DNA of 64,000 nucleotides. Source: Pseudoalteromonas rhizosphaerae (GTDB lineage Bacteria > Pseudomonadota > Gammaproteobacteria > Enterobacterales > Alteromonadaceae). The stretch spans positions 62,001-126,000 of the forward strand of contig NZ_CABVLM010000008.1 in assembly GCF_902498845.1 (NCBI RefSeq). Reading direction: 5' to 3'. Below the pieces are notes generated by a model that was not told the DNA's origin, made no database searches, and was given only the letters and a program-made list of their open reading frames with translations. Positions 37,555 to 47,878 of the stretch are shown piece by piece. Each line of letters opens with the position of its first letter. Within the stretch, counting starts at the first letter, position 1. A program made the translations under genes and the position numbers.

Positions 37555-38910
37555 TTAAACGAAACTTTGTTGTTTATGCATGTACATAAAACCTTTCAGG
37601 TTGCTTAATAGCATCGGCAGTACGATCAATGCGAAGGCAATGTTAGATAAAGGGACGGCTAACCAAACACCATCGATACCTAGGTATTTCGGCAAGATGA
37701 ATAGGAAAGGAAACTGTATCAACATATTGCCGACGGAAACAAAAAGGGCTTGTCCGCTTTTACCAACGGCGACGAAGTAGATGGACGCCATGAATAAGAA
37801 GCCATCTAAAAACAATGCCATTAAGTGTAAACGAATACCGTTTTTGCTTGCTTCAAGTAATGCATCATTGCCTGTGGTAAAGATGCTGATAAAGATTTCT
37901 GGAAAAATGTTAAACAGTATTACCAAAGCTATACCGGACCCAACGGTAACAGAAAAAGCCAGTTTTACGGTTTCGCTAATGCGTTTGTATTGCTTGGCGC
38001 CTAAGTAGTAACTCACTGGTGGCTGCAAGCCGCTGACTAAGCCTTCAGCGAAGAAGTAATAACAGCTCACTAAGTAGCCAACAATCGCGAATGCGGCTAA
38101 CTGCGTGGTGTCTCCGTAGGCCATAAATTGCATGTTATGGAACGCCATGACGAAGCTGAAGTAGATAAACATCACTAAGTTTGACGACCCTAATTGCACG
38201 ATACGAGCGGCGATGGTCTTATCAAGTTGTTTGACCGATAGCTTGGTTTTAGCTTTTGACGACGTAAAGTAACGTAAACACAATATACAAGTGGTTAATT
38301 GAGCAATTAAGGTAGCAATAGCTGCACCTTTTAATCCCATATCAAGATGGCCTAAGAAAACATAGTCCAAGACAATATTGGTCAAGGCACCAACAATGAT
38401 GAAGACCGTCGCAAGGTTTGGGCTATCGTCATTTCTAACCAACATCGGCATGGCACTAGCACCAATCGAAATAAGCGCCCCAAACGACATGATCTGCACA
38501 TAACCCCAACTCATCTCTAAGGTGACGCCGGTCGCGCCTTGAATATTGAGCAGGCTCTGACCAAAAACGATAAACACAACTGTGGCCAATAAGCCGATCA
38601 AAATAATCAAGAAAAGCGCTGTGATGAGTGTTGCTTGAGTGGCTACGAGGTTATTCTCGCCACGATATTTAGACAACACGCTGCCGCCTCCCATACCAAC
38701 AAGCAAACCAAAACCCATGATTAAACCAAGCAATGGAATTGCCATGTTGATACCTGCTAGTCCGTTTGCACCAACATAGTGACCAACGAAGAAACCATCA
38801 ATGATCTGATATAAACCACTGACTAACATAGCGACGATGGAAGGAATGGCGAAACGCCAAAACGTGCCTGCGACGGATTGTGACGGTTGAATTTGTGGAG
38901 CTGCTTGCAT
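37555..38910 (-). CDS. MATE-family efflux transporter
   Basis: 451 residues from the ATG at 38910 (MQAAPQIQPSQSV), the standard MATE length; a longer frame adds 26 non-conserved residues. Twelve hydrophobic helices are evident, with the MATE-type first helix and loop (FAIPSIVAMLVSGLYQIIDGFFVG) and the glycine-rich GLLVGMGGGSVLSKYRG. It probably extrudes drugs or toxic compounds using a Na+ or H+ gradient. It is divergent from a LysR regulator, the usual sign of control by that regulator. Substrate not determinable. Confidence 0.9.
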   Translation of the reverse strand: MQAAPQIQPSQSVAGTFWRFAIPSIVAMLVSGLYQIIDGFFVGHYVGANGLAGINMAIPLLGLIMGFGLLVGMGGGSVLSKYRGENNLVATQATLITALFLIILIGLLATVVFIVFGQSLLNIQGATGVTLEMSWGYVQIMSFGALISIGASAMPMLVRNDDSPNLATVFIIVGALTNIVLDYVFLGHLDMGLKGAAIATLIAQLTTCILCLRYFTSSKAKTKLSVKQLDKTIAARIVQLGSSNLVMFIYFSFVMAFHNMQFMAYGDTTQLAAFAIVGYLVSCYYFFAEGLVSGLQPPVSYYLGAKQYKRISETVKLAFSVTVGSGIALVILFNIFPEIFISIFTTGNDALLEASKNGIRLHLMALFLDGFLFMASIYFVAVGKSGQALFVSVGNMLIQFPFLFILPKYLGIDGVWLAVPLSNIAFALIVLPMLLSNLKGFMYMHKQQSFV

Positions 38911-38937
38911 CTTAAATATCCAGAAGGTAATAATGTA

Positions 38938-38953
38938 ATAATGCAGGCATAAT
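38938..38953. promoter_or_regulatory. Possible LysR-type operator
   Basis: ATAATGCAGGCATAAT, an imperfect dyad containing T-N11-A, lies in the 139-base gap between the divergent MATE and LysR genes. Confidence 0.35.
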
Positions 38954-39049
38954 ATACTGAATTGAGATATCATAAAGTCAGTTACCATCCGCTTTAGAGA
39001 TGGATTAAAAAGCTTAACTAGCCGCTAAATGGCCGTTTCGGAGATAGGA

Positions 39050-39934
39050 ATGAGTTGGACATTGGATCAATTACTGGCTTTTGTTACTGCCGCCGAGCAG
39101 GGTTCTTTTTCTGCAGCAGCAAGGCAATTACAAAAGGCACAATCACGAATTAGTAGCGCCATAGCCAATTTAGAATTGGATTTAGGGTTTGAGTTATTTG
39201 ATCGCAGCTCTAAATACCCCGTATTAACGCCTCTGGGTAAAGAGATGCTTCCCGAAGCGCGAGCCGTGCTTAACCAATGCCTTCGATTAGATTCAAGAGC
39301 ACTTACAGCTGCGAACAAAGAGCCCATTTCGTTACGAATCGCCCTGGATGAAGCCTTACCACTGGAAACCATCCATTCTATTTTTTCTCAAGTAGGCGAT
39401 TTGTTTCCTAACACTCATTTGGTTATTACCAATGGCTCACAAGACGACATTGCCAATGCCATTGCTAATCAAAAGGCCGACATTGGTTTTATGATTAGCA
39501 ACAGTGCTTTGCCACCCAAGTTAACCTTACAGTCTTTAGGATATTTTAAAAAAATCCTGATTGTCGGTAACAAGCACGTTCTCGCTAAAGAAGATGTATT
39601 GACCCTTGCGCAACTTCAACAATATCGTCAGTTCGTACTCTGCAACCGCTCAGGAGAAAACCGCGAAAATGCCCTAAGCCCAGATCATTGGGATTTAGAC
39701 AGTTATTATTTGATTTGTGAATTGGTAACGCAGAATCAAGGCTGGGCCATCGTGCCTGAGCATATAGCCAAGGCGCATTGGTTTTTTGAACAAATAAAAA
39801 TAGCTCAAGCCGACTTCTTAACGGATCAATTAATTGAAATAGGCATAGTAAAACGACTCGATAGCCCAAGCAATAAATTAACAGATTGGATTACTGAGCA
39901 AATGCGCCACTTAATGAACAATCACGCTATATAA
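39050..39934 (+). CDS. LysR-family transcriptional regulator
   Basis: 294 residues from the ATG at 39050, preferred over an upstream in-frame start because GGAG lies before it and the product begins with the normal WTLDQLLAFVTAAEQGSF. The winged helix-turn-helix covers about 1-62 (SAAARQLQKAQSRISSAIANLE); an effector-binding domain covers about 88-290. Divergent placement suggests control of the MATE exporter. The effector is unknown. Confidence 0.9.
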   Translation: MSWTLDQLLAFVTAAEQGSFSAAARQLQKAQSRISSAIANLELDLGFELFDRSSKYPVLTPLGKEMLPEARAVLNQCLRLDSRALTAANKEPISLRIALDEALPLETIHSIFSQVGDLFPNTHLVITNGSQDDIANAIANQKADIGFMISNSALPPKLTLQSLGYFKKILIVGNKHVLAKEDVLTLAQLQQYRQFVLCNRSGENRENALSPDHWDLDSYYLICELVTQNQGWAIVPEHIAKAHWFFEQIKIAQADFLTDQLIEIGIVKRLDSPSNKLTDWITEQMRHLMNNHAI

Positions 39935-40022
39935 AATCTTCCTGCGCAATCGAAAGGCTCTGCTCTTATATTTTGACTTATAGAACAAAGTGTCACAACA
40001 TTTTTTCAGTGATGTTCCGAAC

Positions 40023-40050
40023 AAAAAAAGTCCGCAATTACGCGGACTTA
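40023..40050 (-). terminator. Intrinsic terminator of guaBA
   Basis: AAGTCCGC, a 5-base loop and GCGGACTT, with a seven-base T-run on the reverse strand. Confidence 0.85.
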
Positions 40051-40096
40051 ATTAAGATTTAATGCCTGTTAGTGCCAGACGTTTCAGGCCTAAAAA

Positions 40097-41674
40097 TTAT
40101 TCCCACTCGATTGTCGCAGGTGGTTTTCCTGAAATATCGTAAACAACGCGTGAGATACCGTCGATTTCATTAATGATGCGGTTTGAAACCAGACCTAAGA
40201 ACTCATACGGTAAATGTGACCAACGTGCAGTCATAAAGTCGATAGTCTCAACACAGCGAAGGCTTACAACCCAATCATACTTACGTGCATCACCCATAAC
40301 GCCTACAGACTTCACCGGTAAGAATACCGTGAATGCTTGGCTTACTTTATGGTAAAGCTCGGCTTTGTGTAGTTCTTCGATGAAGATAGCGTCAGCACGG
40401 CGTAATAAGTCACAGTACTCTTTTTTGATTTCGCCAAGTACACGCACACCTAGACCAGGCCCAGGGAACGGGTGACGATAAAGCATGTCGTACGGTAAAC
40501 CGAGCTCTAAACCAATTTTACGTACTTCATCTTTAAATAATTCACGCAGTGGCTCAACTAAGCCCATTTCCATGTCATCTGGTAAGCCGCCCACATTATG
40601 GTGAGACTTGATCACATGCGCTTTACCAGTTGCAGACGCTGCTGACTCGATAACATCTGGATAGATAGTACCTTGACCTAACCATTTTGCATTTTTAAGC
40701 TTTTTAGATTCGCTATCAAATACCTTAATAAATGTATGGCCAATCGCTTTACGCTTGTCTTCTGGGTCTGATTTACCAGCAAGATCCGCTAAGAATAATT
40801 CCTCGGCATCCACTTTGATAATGTTTAGGCCAAACTTATTGCCAAACATATCCATTACTTGCTGACCTTCGTTTAAACGCAGTAAACCGTTATCAACAAA
40901 TACACAGGTTAAACGGTCGCCAATCGCGCGGTGAATAAGCATAGCCACCACTGATGAATCAACACCACCAGATAAACCTAAGATTACTTCGTCATCACCC
41001 ACAGTATCTTTAATGCGCTCTATGGCGTCATCAATGATTTTTGCAGCAGTCCACAGTTTTTCACAACCACAAATATCAATCGCAAAGCGTTCTAGCAAAC
41101 GTTGGCCTTGATGAGTGTGGGTTACTTCTGGGTGGAATTGTACGCCGTAAAAACGCTTTTCTTCGTTAGACATTGCCGCATGTGGGCAAGTAGATGTTTT
41201 AGCTGTGGTTTTGAAAGTATCTGGAATTTCCATTACTTTATCACCATGGCTCATCCACACGTCTAAAATGCCTTCACCGCCATCGGTAATGCTGTCTTCA
41301 ATGGCATCAAATAATGCACAGTTACCGACTTTTTCAACTTGCGCATAACCAAACTCTTTTTTATCAGAGCTGTGAACGCTGCCGCCAAGCTGAGTAGCCA
41401 TTGTTTGCATGCCGTAACAAATACCAAGTACAGGTACGCCTGCATTGAATACATACTCAGGGGCACGCGGGCTGTTTTCTAAGGTTGTTGACTCAGGGCC
41501 ACCAGATAGAATGATACCTTGTGGATTGAACTCACGGATCTGCTCTTCCGTTACGTCCCATGCCCACAGTTCACAGTAAACACCAATTTCACGCACACGG
41601 CGGGCGATCAATTGCGTGTATTGCGAACCAAAGTCTAAAATAAGAATTCGTGAATCGTGAATGTCTTTGCTCAT
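40097..41674 (-). CDS. guaA: GMP synthase (glutamine-hydrolysing)
   Basis: 525 residues. It converts XMP to GMP with ATP and glutamine. The class I amidotransferase domain (1-205) has Cys86 in GICYGMQ and the His/Glu pair in QFHPEVTHT. The ATP pyrophosphatase P-loop is GLSGGVDSS near 235. The C-terminal dimerisation domain ends in PPATIEWE, as in other GuaA proteins. It follows guaB on the same strand after 103 bases that contain two small hairpins (41704-41716 and 41734-41752), which may tune read-through. Confidence 0.98.
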   Translation of the reverse strand: MSKDIHDSRILILDFGSQYTQLIARRVREIGVYCELWAWDVTEEQIREFNPQGIILSGGPESTTLENSPRAPEYVFNAGVPVLGICYGMQTMATQLGGSVHSSDKKEFGYAQVEKVGNCALFDAIEDSITDGGEGILDVWMSHGDKVMEIPDTFKTTAKTSTCPHAAMSNEEKRFYGVQFHPEVTHTHQGQRLLERFAIDICGCEKLWTAAKIIDDAIERIKDTVGDDEVILGLSGGVDSSVVAMLIHRAIGDRLTCVFVDNGLLRLNEGQQVMDMFGNKFGLNIIKVDAEELFLADLAGKSDPEDKRKAIGHTFIKVFDSESKKLKNAKWLGQGTIYPDVIESAASATGKAHVIKSHHNVGGLPDDMEMGLVEPLRELFKDEVRKIGLELGLPYDMLYRHPFPGPGLGVRVLGEIKKEYCDLLRRADAIFIEELHKAELYHKVSQAFTVFLPVKSVGVMGDARKYDWVVSLRCVETIDFMTARWSHLPYEFLGLVSNRIINEIDGISRVVYDISGKPPATIEWE

Positions 41675-41733
41675 TGAGGGTCTCGTTAGTCAAGAACTAG
41701 CACTCAGGTTACCTGAATGACTATAATAAATAA

Positions 41734-41752
41734 GGGCTAGCGAAGCTAGCCC
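41734..41752 (-). other. Hairpin between guaB and guaA
   Basis: GGGCTAGC, three-base loop, GCTAGCCC: a perfect 8-bp stem without a proper T-run. It may act as an attenuator or mRNA end protector. Confidence 0.45.
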
Positions 41753-41777
41753 AGTAATTTTAATAGATTTGAAGCTA

Positions 41778-43247
41778 TTAACCTAAGCGGTAGTTAGGTG
41801 CTTCTTTGGTGATTTGCACATCATGAACATGTGACTCACCCATACCTGCTGAAGTAACACGTACAAACTGAGGTTTAGTGTTTAATTCTTCAATCGTGGC
41901 ACAACCGGTTAAACCCATTGCGCTGCGCAGGCCGCCAACTTGTTGGTGAATGATTGTCGCGATTGGACCTTTATAAGCCACACGACCTTCAATCCCTTCT
42001 GGCACAAGCTTGTCTGCTTGATTTGATTTTTGGAAATAGCGATCTGATGAACCTTCTTTTTGGTTCATCGCACCAAGCGAGCCCATACCACGGTATGACT
42101 TGTAGTAACGGCCTTGGTAAAGCTCGACTTCACCAGGCGCTTCTTCAGTACCCGCTAGCATTGAGCCAACCATCACACATGATGCACCAGCAACAAGTGC
42201 TTTTACAATATCACCTGAGAAACGAATACCACCGTCAGCAATCACTGGAATGTCACGACCTTTTAGGCCATCAACAGCATCAGAGATTGCAGTGATTTGT
42301 GGTACACCACAACCAGTAACAATACGCGTAGTACAGATTGAACCTGGGCCAATTCCTACTTTAACTGCATCAACACCGGCGTCGGCAAGCGCAATCGCAC
42401 CTTCAGCTGTTGCAACATTGCCTGCTACAATTTGTAGTTCAGGGTAAGTTTGACGAGTTTGTGCAACACGGTCGATAACACCTTGAGAATGACCATGTGA
42501 GGTATCAATTAGTAATACATCAACGCCCGCTTCGACTAATGCAGCAATACGCTCATCAGTACCTGGACCTACACCAACAGCAGCACCTACACGTAAACGA
42601 CCTTGTTCATCTTTACATGCATGTGGTTTGTCTTGTGCTTTTTGATAATCTTTTACTGTGATCATGCCTTTTAATTTAAACGCATCATCAACAACAAGGA
42701 TTTTTTCGATACGGTGTTCGTGCATTAATCCTAAGATTTCATCACGCGCAGCACCTTCTTTTACAGTGACTAACTTTTCTTTTTTAGTCATCACTGTTGA
42801 AACCGGTTGCTCAAGCTTGGTTTCGAAACGCATATCGCGGCTGGTAACAATACCAACAAGGCCGTTTTCAGCGTCCGTTACCGGAAAACCTGAAAAGCCT
42901 TTTTCTTCAGCAAGTACAATTGCATCTGCAATGGTTAAATCCGCTGTCACAGTAACAGGGAAAGAAACAATACCCGCTTCATACGTTTTAACTTTACGTA
43001 CGTTTTTGGCTTGTTCTTCAATTGTCATGTTTTTGTGGATAAAACCTAAACCGCCCTCTTGCGCTAGCGCAATCGCTAAGCGTGCTTCGGTAACAGTATC
43101 CATAGATGCTGAAACTAGCGGCAAGTTAAGTTTGATACCACGCGTTAAGCGAGTTGAAATGTTTGCCGTGTGTGGCAAAACAGTAGAATGACCGGGTACT
43201 AAAAGTACGTCATCAAAGGTAAGAGCTTCTTTAGCAATTCTAAGCAT
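41778..43247 (-). CDS. guaB: IMP dehydrogenase
   Basis: 489 residues. It oxidises IMP to XMP with NAD, the committed step of guanine nucleotide synthesis. The TIM barrel is interrupted by a pair of CBS domains (about 93-205). The catalytic Cys is in [15 protein letters not shown] near 305; the flap holds [10 protein letters not shown]. First gene of guaBA and divergent from xseA, as in E. coli. Confidence 0.98.
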   Translation of the reverse strand: MLRIAKEALTFDDVLLVPGHSTVLPHTANISTRLTRGIKLNLPLVSASMDTVTEARLAIALAQEGGLGFIHKNMTIEEQAKNVRKVKTYEAGIVSFPVTVTADLTIADAIVLAEEKGFSGFPVTDAENGLVGIVTSRDMRFETKLEQPVSTVMTKKEKLVTVKEGAARDEILGLMHEHRIEKILVVDDAFKLKGMITVKDYQKAQDKPHACKDEQGRLRVGAAVGVGPGTDERIAALVEAGVDVLLIDTSHGHSQGVIDRVAQTRQTYPELQIVAGNVATAEGAIALADAGVDAVKVGIGPGSICTTRIVTGCGVPQITAISDAVDGLKGRDIPVIADGGIRFSGDIVKALVAGASCVMVGSMLAGTEEAPGEVELYQGRYYKSYRGMGSLGAMNQKEGSSDRYFQKSNQADKLVPEGIEGRVAYKGPIATIIHQQVGGLRSAMGLTGCATIEELNTKPQFVRVTSAGMGESHVHDVQITKEAPNYRLG

Positions 43248-43382
43248 TTTGGCAACTTCTCACATGTGGATCTTGTTTAAGGAATTGCGGCCAAATTTTA
43301 TCAGCGTTGTGGGCACGAGTAAATAAGATTTCACAATTATTTATGATAAAATCCCCCCATCATCGCTTTTTAGAGTCGCTTT

Positions 43383-44717
43383 ATGGCCGTAACATCCCAG
43401 CAGCAAACGATTTATACCGTTTCTAGGTTAAATAGAGAAATAAGAACCGTACTCGAACAAGGATTCGCATCGTTAAATTTAACCGGCGAAATATCAAATT
43501 TCATTACACCAGCCTCTGGTCATTGGTATTTCACGCTCAAAGATGATCGCGCTCAAGTAAAAGCGGCGATGTGGCGAGGCAACAATCGAGGCCAACGCTA
43601 TCGCCCTGAAAATGGTGCACAAGTGACAGTTCGAGCCCGAGTATCGCTATATGAACCGCGTGGTGACTATCAGCTGATTGTTGAACACATGGAAGCTGCT
43701 GGCGAAGGGCAACTAAAGCAACAGTTTGATGAATTAAAAATGCGCTTAGCCGCCGAAGGTTTATTTAGCTCCGCCCATAAACAACCATTGCCTGGGGTTG
43801 TGCATCGTGTTGGTGTTATTACATCAGCCACAGGAGCGGCTATCAAAGATATTTTAACGGTACTTAAGCGTCGAGCACCACAACTTGAAGTCGTGATCTA
43901 CCCTGCTATGGTGCAAGGTAAAGACGCGCACCTACAATTAATTGATAAAATCAATATTGCTAATGCCCGCAATGAAGTTGATGTAATTATTCTAGGCCGC
44001 GGTGGTGGATCACTAGAAGATTTATGGTGCTTTAACCATGAGCTACTGGCACGCGCTATTTTTGCCAGTACCCTACCAATTATCAGTGCTGTCGGTCATG
44101 AAATTGATACCACCATTAGCGATTATGTTGCCGATGTGCGCGCCGCAACGCCCAGCGCGGCTGCAGAGCTTGTTAGCCCCAATAGCAGCGAACTTTATAA
44201 TCAAATCCAACAACAATTAAATCGCTTAGCCAATGCGTTTAAACATCAGTTATCTGCAAAGCAAAGCATTGCAACAGCACTTGAGCACCGTTTAACATTA
44301 TGTCATCCGCGTAATCAGCTAAATCAACAAGCGCAACGTTTAGATGAATTGACAGTGGCATTACAGCAGGCGATACAAAATCGGCTCTATCAATATGAGC
44401 GCCGCTTAAATAATCTAACGCCGCGACTAATGCAGCGCTCACCAGATCGCAAAATTACTCAGGCAAGTCATCAATTACAGCAACTGCAAGGGCGTTTAAC
44501 ACAAACCATGCAGCAACAATTACACAGTGCCCAAAATACCCTCGCAATGCAGGCTAGCCGATTAGAATCTGTAAGTCCGCTCAATGTACTCGCTCGTGGT
44601 TATAGCATCACTAAAAATGAGCAAGGGCAAGTGATTAAGTCTATTAAGCAAGTAACTCAAGGTGATTTAATTGTAACCGAGCTTGCTGATGGCGTAATTC
44701 AAGCTCGTGTCAGCTGA
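43383..44717 (+). CDS. xseA: Exodeoxyribonuclease VII large subunit
   Basis: 444 residues. The N-terminal OB-fold (about 1-105; YTVSRLNREIRTVLEQGF) binds single-stranded DNA. The catalytic core includes GVITSATGAAIKDIL and the ILGRGGGSLEDLWCFN motif, then VGHEIDTTISDYVADVRAATPSAAAE. A long Gln-rich helical region (about 270-400) and a C-terminal LARGYSIT block follow. With the XseB subunit it degrades single-stranded DNA. Divergent from guaB; the 135-base gap should hold both promoters. Confidence 0.97.
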   Translation: MAVTSQQQTIYTVSRLNREIRTVLEQGFASLNLTGEISNFITPASGHWYFTLKDDRAQVKAAMWRGNNRGQRYRPENGAQVTVRARVSLYEPRGDYQLIVEHMEAAGEGQLKQQFDELKMRLAAEGLFSSAHKQPLPGVVHRVGVITSATGAAIKDILTVLKRRAPQLEVVIYPAMVQGKDAHLQLIDKINIANARNEVDVIILGRGGGSLEDLWCFNHELLARAIFASTLPIISAVGHEIDTTISDYVADVRAATPSAAAELVSPNSSELYNQIQQQLNRLANAFKHQLSAKQSIATALEHRLTLCHPRNQLNQQAQRLDELTVALQQAIQNRLYQYERRLNNLTPRLMQRSPDRKITQASHQLQQLQGRLTQTMQQQLHSAQNTLAMQASRLESVSPLNVLARGYSITKNEQGQVIKSIKQVTQGDLIVTELADGVIQARVS

Positions 44718-44723
44718 GGCTCG

Positions 44724-45392
44724 TTATTCTGACTCAGTACTTAATAATAATGAAAAATCGCGATCGCTTGATTTTGAAGTACTGACTTTAAATTGCTGCC
44801 AAAAGTCTTGTTGTACCAACTTATCGTTGAGTTCGCGCCATTGGGTATGATCAAAATCATCTACATCCTTTGGCGCTGCAAGTTCAAATTTACATACCGA
44901 ACTTTTACACTGCGCACTAACCAATTCAGGGGTGATGCCAAGATCAGCAATCTGTAAAAAGTCTTTCATGGCAGTCTCGGTACGATAAGCCCACTCTTCA
45001 TTGCGACTTTGCTCAGTAAACTTGTCTAGCAAAGCTTGTTCAAAATCGGACGGTGCTTGCAATTGTTGTTCGTAAGCTTTTACTAATTTTTGCTGTTGCA
45101 GTAACTCACGCTTGAGCTGTTGCACTTGTTGCTCAAGCGGTTGCTCTTCTGCCGTTTGCTGTTGTGGTGCAATGGCCATTTTTTTGCTATCAATCGCTTG
45201 TGCAAAATTTGCAGCTTGATTAGCAACAGCTGTTTCGTCCGTCGCCATTATATTGCGTTGCTGCTCAACCTCGTGTGTTAGCAGTGTATGAACAGGTGTT
45301 GTCTTGCTTGAGGTCAACTGAAAGTAACCCCAAGTTAAAACCACGCCAGCAGCAAACGCCAGCACACGAGAAAACAAACCATTATTACTCAT
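44724..45392 (-). CDS. Unknown membrane-anchored coiled-coil protein
   Basis: 222 residues. One N-terminal membrane helix (about 8-26, VLAFAAGVVLTWGYF) is followed by a Gln/Glu-rich coiled coil (about 75-110). A C-terminal domain contains QCKSSVCKFEL, two cysteines likely to form a disulfide outside the cytoplasm. I do not recognise the family. It is convergent with xseA (6-base gap) and lies 29 bases after cysE on the same strand. Confidence 0.75.
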   Translation of the reverse strand: MSNNGLFSRVLAFAAGVVLTWGYFQLTSSKTTPVHTLLTHEVEQQRNIMATDETAVANQAANFAQAIDSKKMAIAPQQQTAEEQPLEQQVQQLKRELLQQQKLVKAYEQQLQAPSDFEQALLDKFTEQSRNEEWAYRTETAMKDFLQIADLGITPELVSAQCKSSVCKFELAAPKDVDDFDHTQWRELNDKLVQQDFWQQFKVSTSKSSDRDFSLLLSTESE

Positions 45393-45421
45393 TTATAATT
45401 CCATTTATGGTTAATTTTGAT

Positions 45422-46237
45422 TTATAGCATTGCGCTGGTGTGCGATTCGTTTTCAGCTTCAACTTCTAAAAAGTTTTGATTCATGCTTTGCGCTGGACAG
45501 GGACAATTTGGTTTACCAACAATTTTAGCTGGCACGCCAACTACCGTGGTGTGAGGTGGTACGGCGCTCAATACCACTGAGCCTGCGCCAATTCGGGCGC
45601 CCTCGCCGACCTCAATATTGCCGAGCACTTTAGCCCCAGCACCAATTAAAACACCGGCGCGAATTTTCGGATGACGATCGCCTTTTTCATTACCAGTACC
45701 ACCTAGAGTAACTGATTGTAAAATAGAGACGTTATCTTCAATAACAGCTGTTTCACCAATGACTATACCAGTTGCATGGTCAAACATAATACCATGGCCG
45801 ACTTTACAAGCAGGATGGATATCAACGCCAAATACTTCTGAGGTACGGCTTTGAATAAAGCGAGCGAGCTCTTTACGGTTTTGTAACCATAAGCAATGGG
45901 CGAGTCGATGTGCTTGAATTGCATGGAAACCTTTTAAATTTAATATCACAGTTAAATATGTATCGGCAGCGGGATCACGATCTTTAACGGCTTTTATATC
46001 ATGGGCGACATGAGTAAGCATTCGATCACATTCAACAAAAGCCTGATCAAATAACTCCCGGATAGTAAATGCAGATACCACTGCGTCTGCCAGCTTATTA
46101 GCAACAATAAAGCTCAACGCAGACCCTAAGCACTCATGATTTAAAATGCATGAATACACATGACTTGCTAACAGAGGTTCACGGGTAACGACTTCATTTG
46201 CTTCGGTGCGGAGCTGTTGCCAAATTTCATGACGCAT
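45422..46237 (-). CDS. cysE: Serine O-acetyltransferase
   Basis: 271 residues. It makes O-acetylserine for cysteine synthesis. An N-terminal helical domain (1-140) is followed by left-handed beta-helix hexapeptide repeats (DIHPACKVGHGIMFDHATG, then IGETAVIEDNVSILQSVTLGGTG). The catalytic Asp/His pair lies in this region, and the C-terminal tail is where cysteine inhibition and CysK binding occur in relatives. The tail here ends SHTSAML rather than the usual terminal Ile, so the CysK docking residue is different. Confidence 0.95.
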   Translation of the reverse strand: MRHEIWQQLRTEANEVVTREPLLASHVYSCILNHECLGSALSFIVANKLADAVVSAFTIRELFDQAFVECDRMLTHVAHDIKAVKDRDPAADTYLTVILNLKGFHAIQAHRLAHCLWLQNRKELARFIQSRTSEVFGVDIHPACKVGHGIMFDHATGIVIGETAVIEDNVSILQSVTLGGTGNEKGDRHPKIRAGVLIGAGAKVLGNIEVGEGARIGAGSVVLSAVPPHTTVVGVPAKIVGKPNCPCPAQSMNQNFLEVEAENESHTSAML

Positions 46238-46753
46238 AGGACGGCCTTAAATTAATACGAAGATAAGCTTTTATGCAGTTTAACGGATTTCAAGTCAGAT
46301 GTGTTAACGCTGCGATTATTTGTTCTGGTTATTAGATATAACTAAATTTCAAAATCATTCTTTAATAATCTCATTATAGTTTTACACAATGAGTTACGAC
46401 AGTAGATAAAATTAACCCGTCGCTATAAAAAATATAAATTTTAAAACTCAATAACTAAACATCAATGAAAGTTATCCTGTCATATGACAAAATAGCCTCC
46501 CTTGGCAGCTACTTCACCAGTGAAGAATAAGTCTATATAAATGATGAGTTGGTAAGTAAAAACCGTAGTAATAAAGTACAAAGTGAGCATATATTTTAGT
46601 TTGCAGTAAATACTTACATCGTTGAATTTACAATGAGAAATATACTGAAATGTAGACTTACATGTTCGTTTTTTATTCTGTGCATTGGTTTTTGTAAAAT
46701 AACTTCAACTATTAATCGACTACCAGTATGAACAAAGTAACCACTACCGATAA
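46238..46753. other. AT-rich intergenic region, no gene seen
   Basis: 516 bases between cysE and a diguanylate cyclase. Only an imperfect inverted repeat (CTCATT/AATGAG, near 46370-46395) stands out. It must hold the cysE promoter. Confidence 0.5.
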
Positions 46754-47698
46754 TTAATGAACTTGGTTATCGCTAGTACAACTTTCATCTACCGCCAACA
46801 TGCCATCGCGGCCAGAATATTTCACTTCATAAAGTAAGGAGTCAGCCTTTTCAATTAATTTTGTTGGGCTGCTATTAGCTGTAGGTATCAGTGTGACTAA
46901 GCCAATACTAACAGTTAAAATATTTTTCGCATTTGCGCCATTATTACTAATTTTTAAGTGGGCTAATTCACTTTTAAAGCGCTTCAGCAGCACGGTGGCT
47001 TCATCGAATTTAATATTACCAAGCACCAGTGCAAACTCTTCACCACCAAAACGTGCACATAAATCGCTGGTTCTGCGTGAAAATGAGTTCAGCAACTTTG
47101 CAACTTGCTGTAAACACTCGTCCCCGACTAGATGCCCTGCGCTATCATTAAGCATTTTAAAGTGATCAAGATCTATCATTGCAAATGACAATGGCAAAGA
47201 GAGTCGCTGACATCGATTCCACTCTTCGAGTAAGAAGTCATCTAAACAACGTCTATTCGCTATTTGTGTTAAACCATCAATACGAGCTAACTTATGTACT
47301 TGCTGCTCAGCCAATATGCGTTCGGTAATATTTAAATGACTGATCACAATGAAGCGTTGCTCTTTGATTTGCAATGGCACAACGCGCATCATAAACCAGC
47401 GAGGCTCAGTATCACTGTTACATGGATACTCCAAATAAAATTCATCTTGCTGTTTTGTGATAACACTTTTAATCCCTTTTAGTGCGGTATATGCATATTC
47501 ATCATCTTTGGCTGCAAGTTCACAAACCCGAAGATAATTTTGGCTATACCAATCTAAGTTGCATGAGCCGTTATTTTGATTTCCAAACGCTCGCCAGCTT
47601 TGATTAATGTACTGAATATCTCCGGACTCATTTATCACAACAATATGTTCTGAAACAGTGTCCAGTATCAGCTTTAGAAACTCTTTAGTTTCAAACAC
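46754..47698 (-). CDS. PAS-GGDEF diguanylate cyclase
   Basis: 314 residues. An N-terminal PAS domain (about 5-125; TVSEHIVVINESGDIQYINQ) precedes a GGDEF domain (about 135-300) with ARFGGEEFALVLG. The product-inhibition site RTSD lies exactly at the usual distance before GGEEF, so this enzyme should show feedback control, unlike the cyclase at 2.9 kb. No membrane helix, so a cytoplasmic sensor. Single gene with long AT-rich gaps on both sides. Confidence 0.92.
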   Translation of the reverse strand: MFETKEFLKLILDTVSEHIVVINESGDIQYINQSWRAFGNQNNGSCNLDWYSQNYLRVCELAAKDDEYAYTALKGIKSVITKQQDEFYLEYPCNSDTEPRWFMMRVVPLQIKEQRFIVISHLNITERILAEQQVHKLARIDGLTQIANRRCLDDFLLEEWNRCQRLSLPLSFAMIDLDHFKMLNDSAGHLVGDECLQQVAKLLNSFSRRTSDLCARFGGEEFALVLGNIKFDEATVLLKRFKSELAHLKISNNGANAKNILTVSIGLVTLIPTANSSPTKLIEKADSLLYEVKYSGRDGMLAVDESCTSDNQVH

Positions 47699-47824
47699 AT
47701 TAACTCCAAGATTATATTAGCAATTACTTGCCCAGCGATAGAATGTAGCATTTCTCTCTATCCCCAGCTACTTAAACAGCTAAGTTATACTAAGCAACAA
47801 TAAAGTTACTATTTACTAACAACA

Positions 47825-47859
47825 TAAAAAAGCCCGCATATTAATAATATGCGGGCTTT
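47825..47859 (-). terminator. Intrinsic terminator of the M16 peptidase
   Basis: AAAGCCCGCATATTA and its near-perfect complement, with a T-run on the reverse strand. Confidence 0.85.
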
Positions 47860-47878
47860 GAACCTTTAGACTAATTAT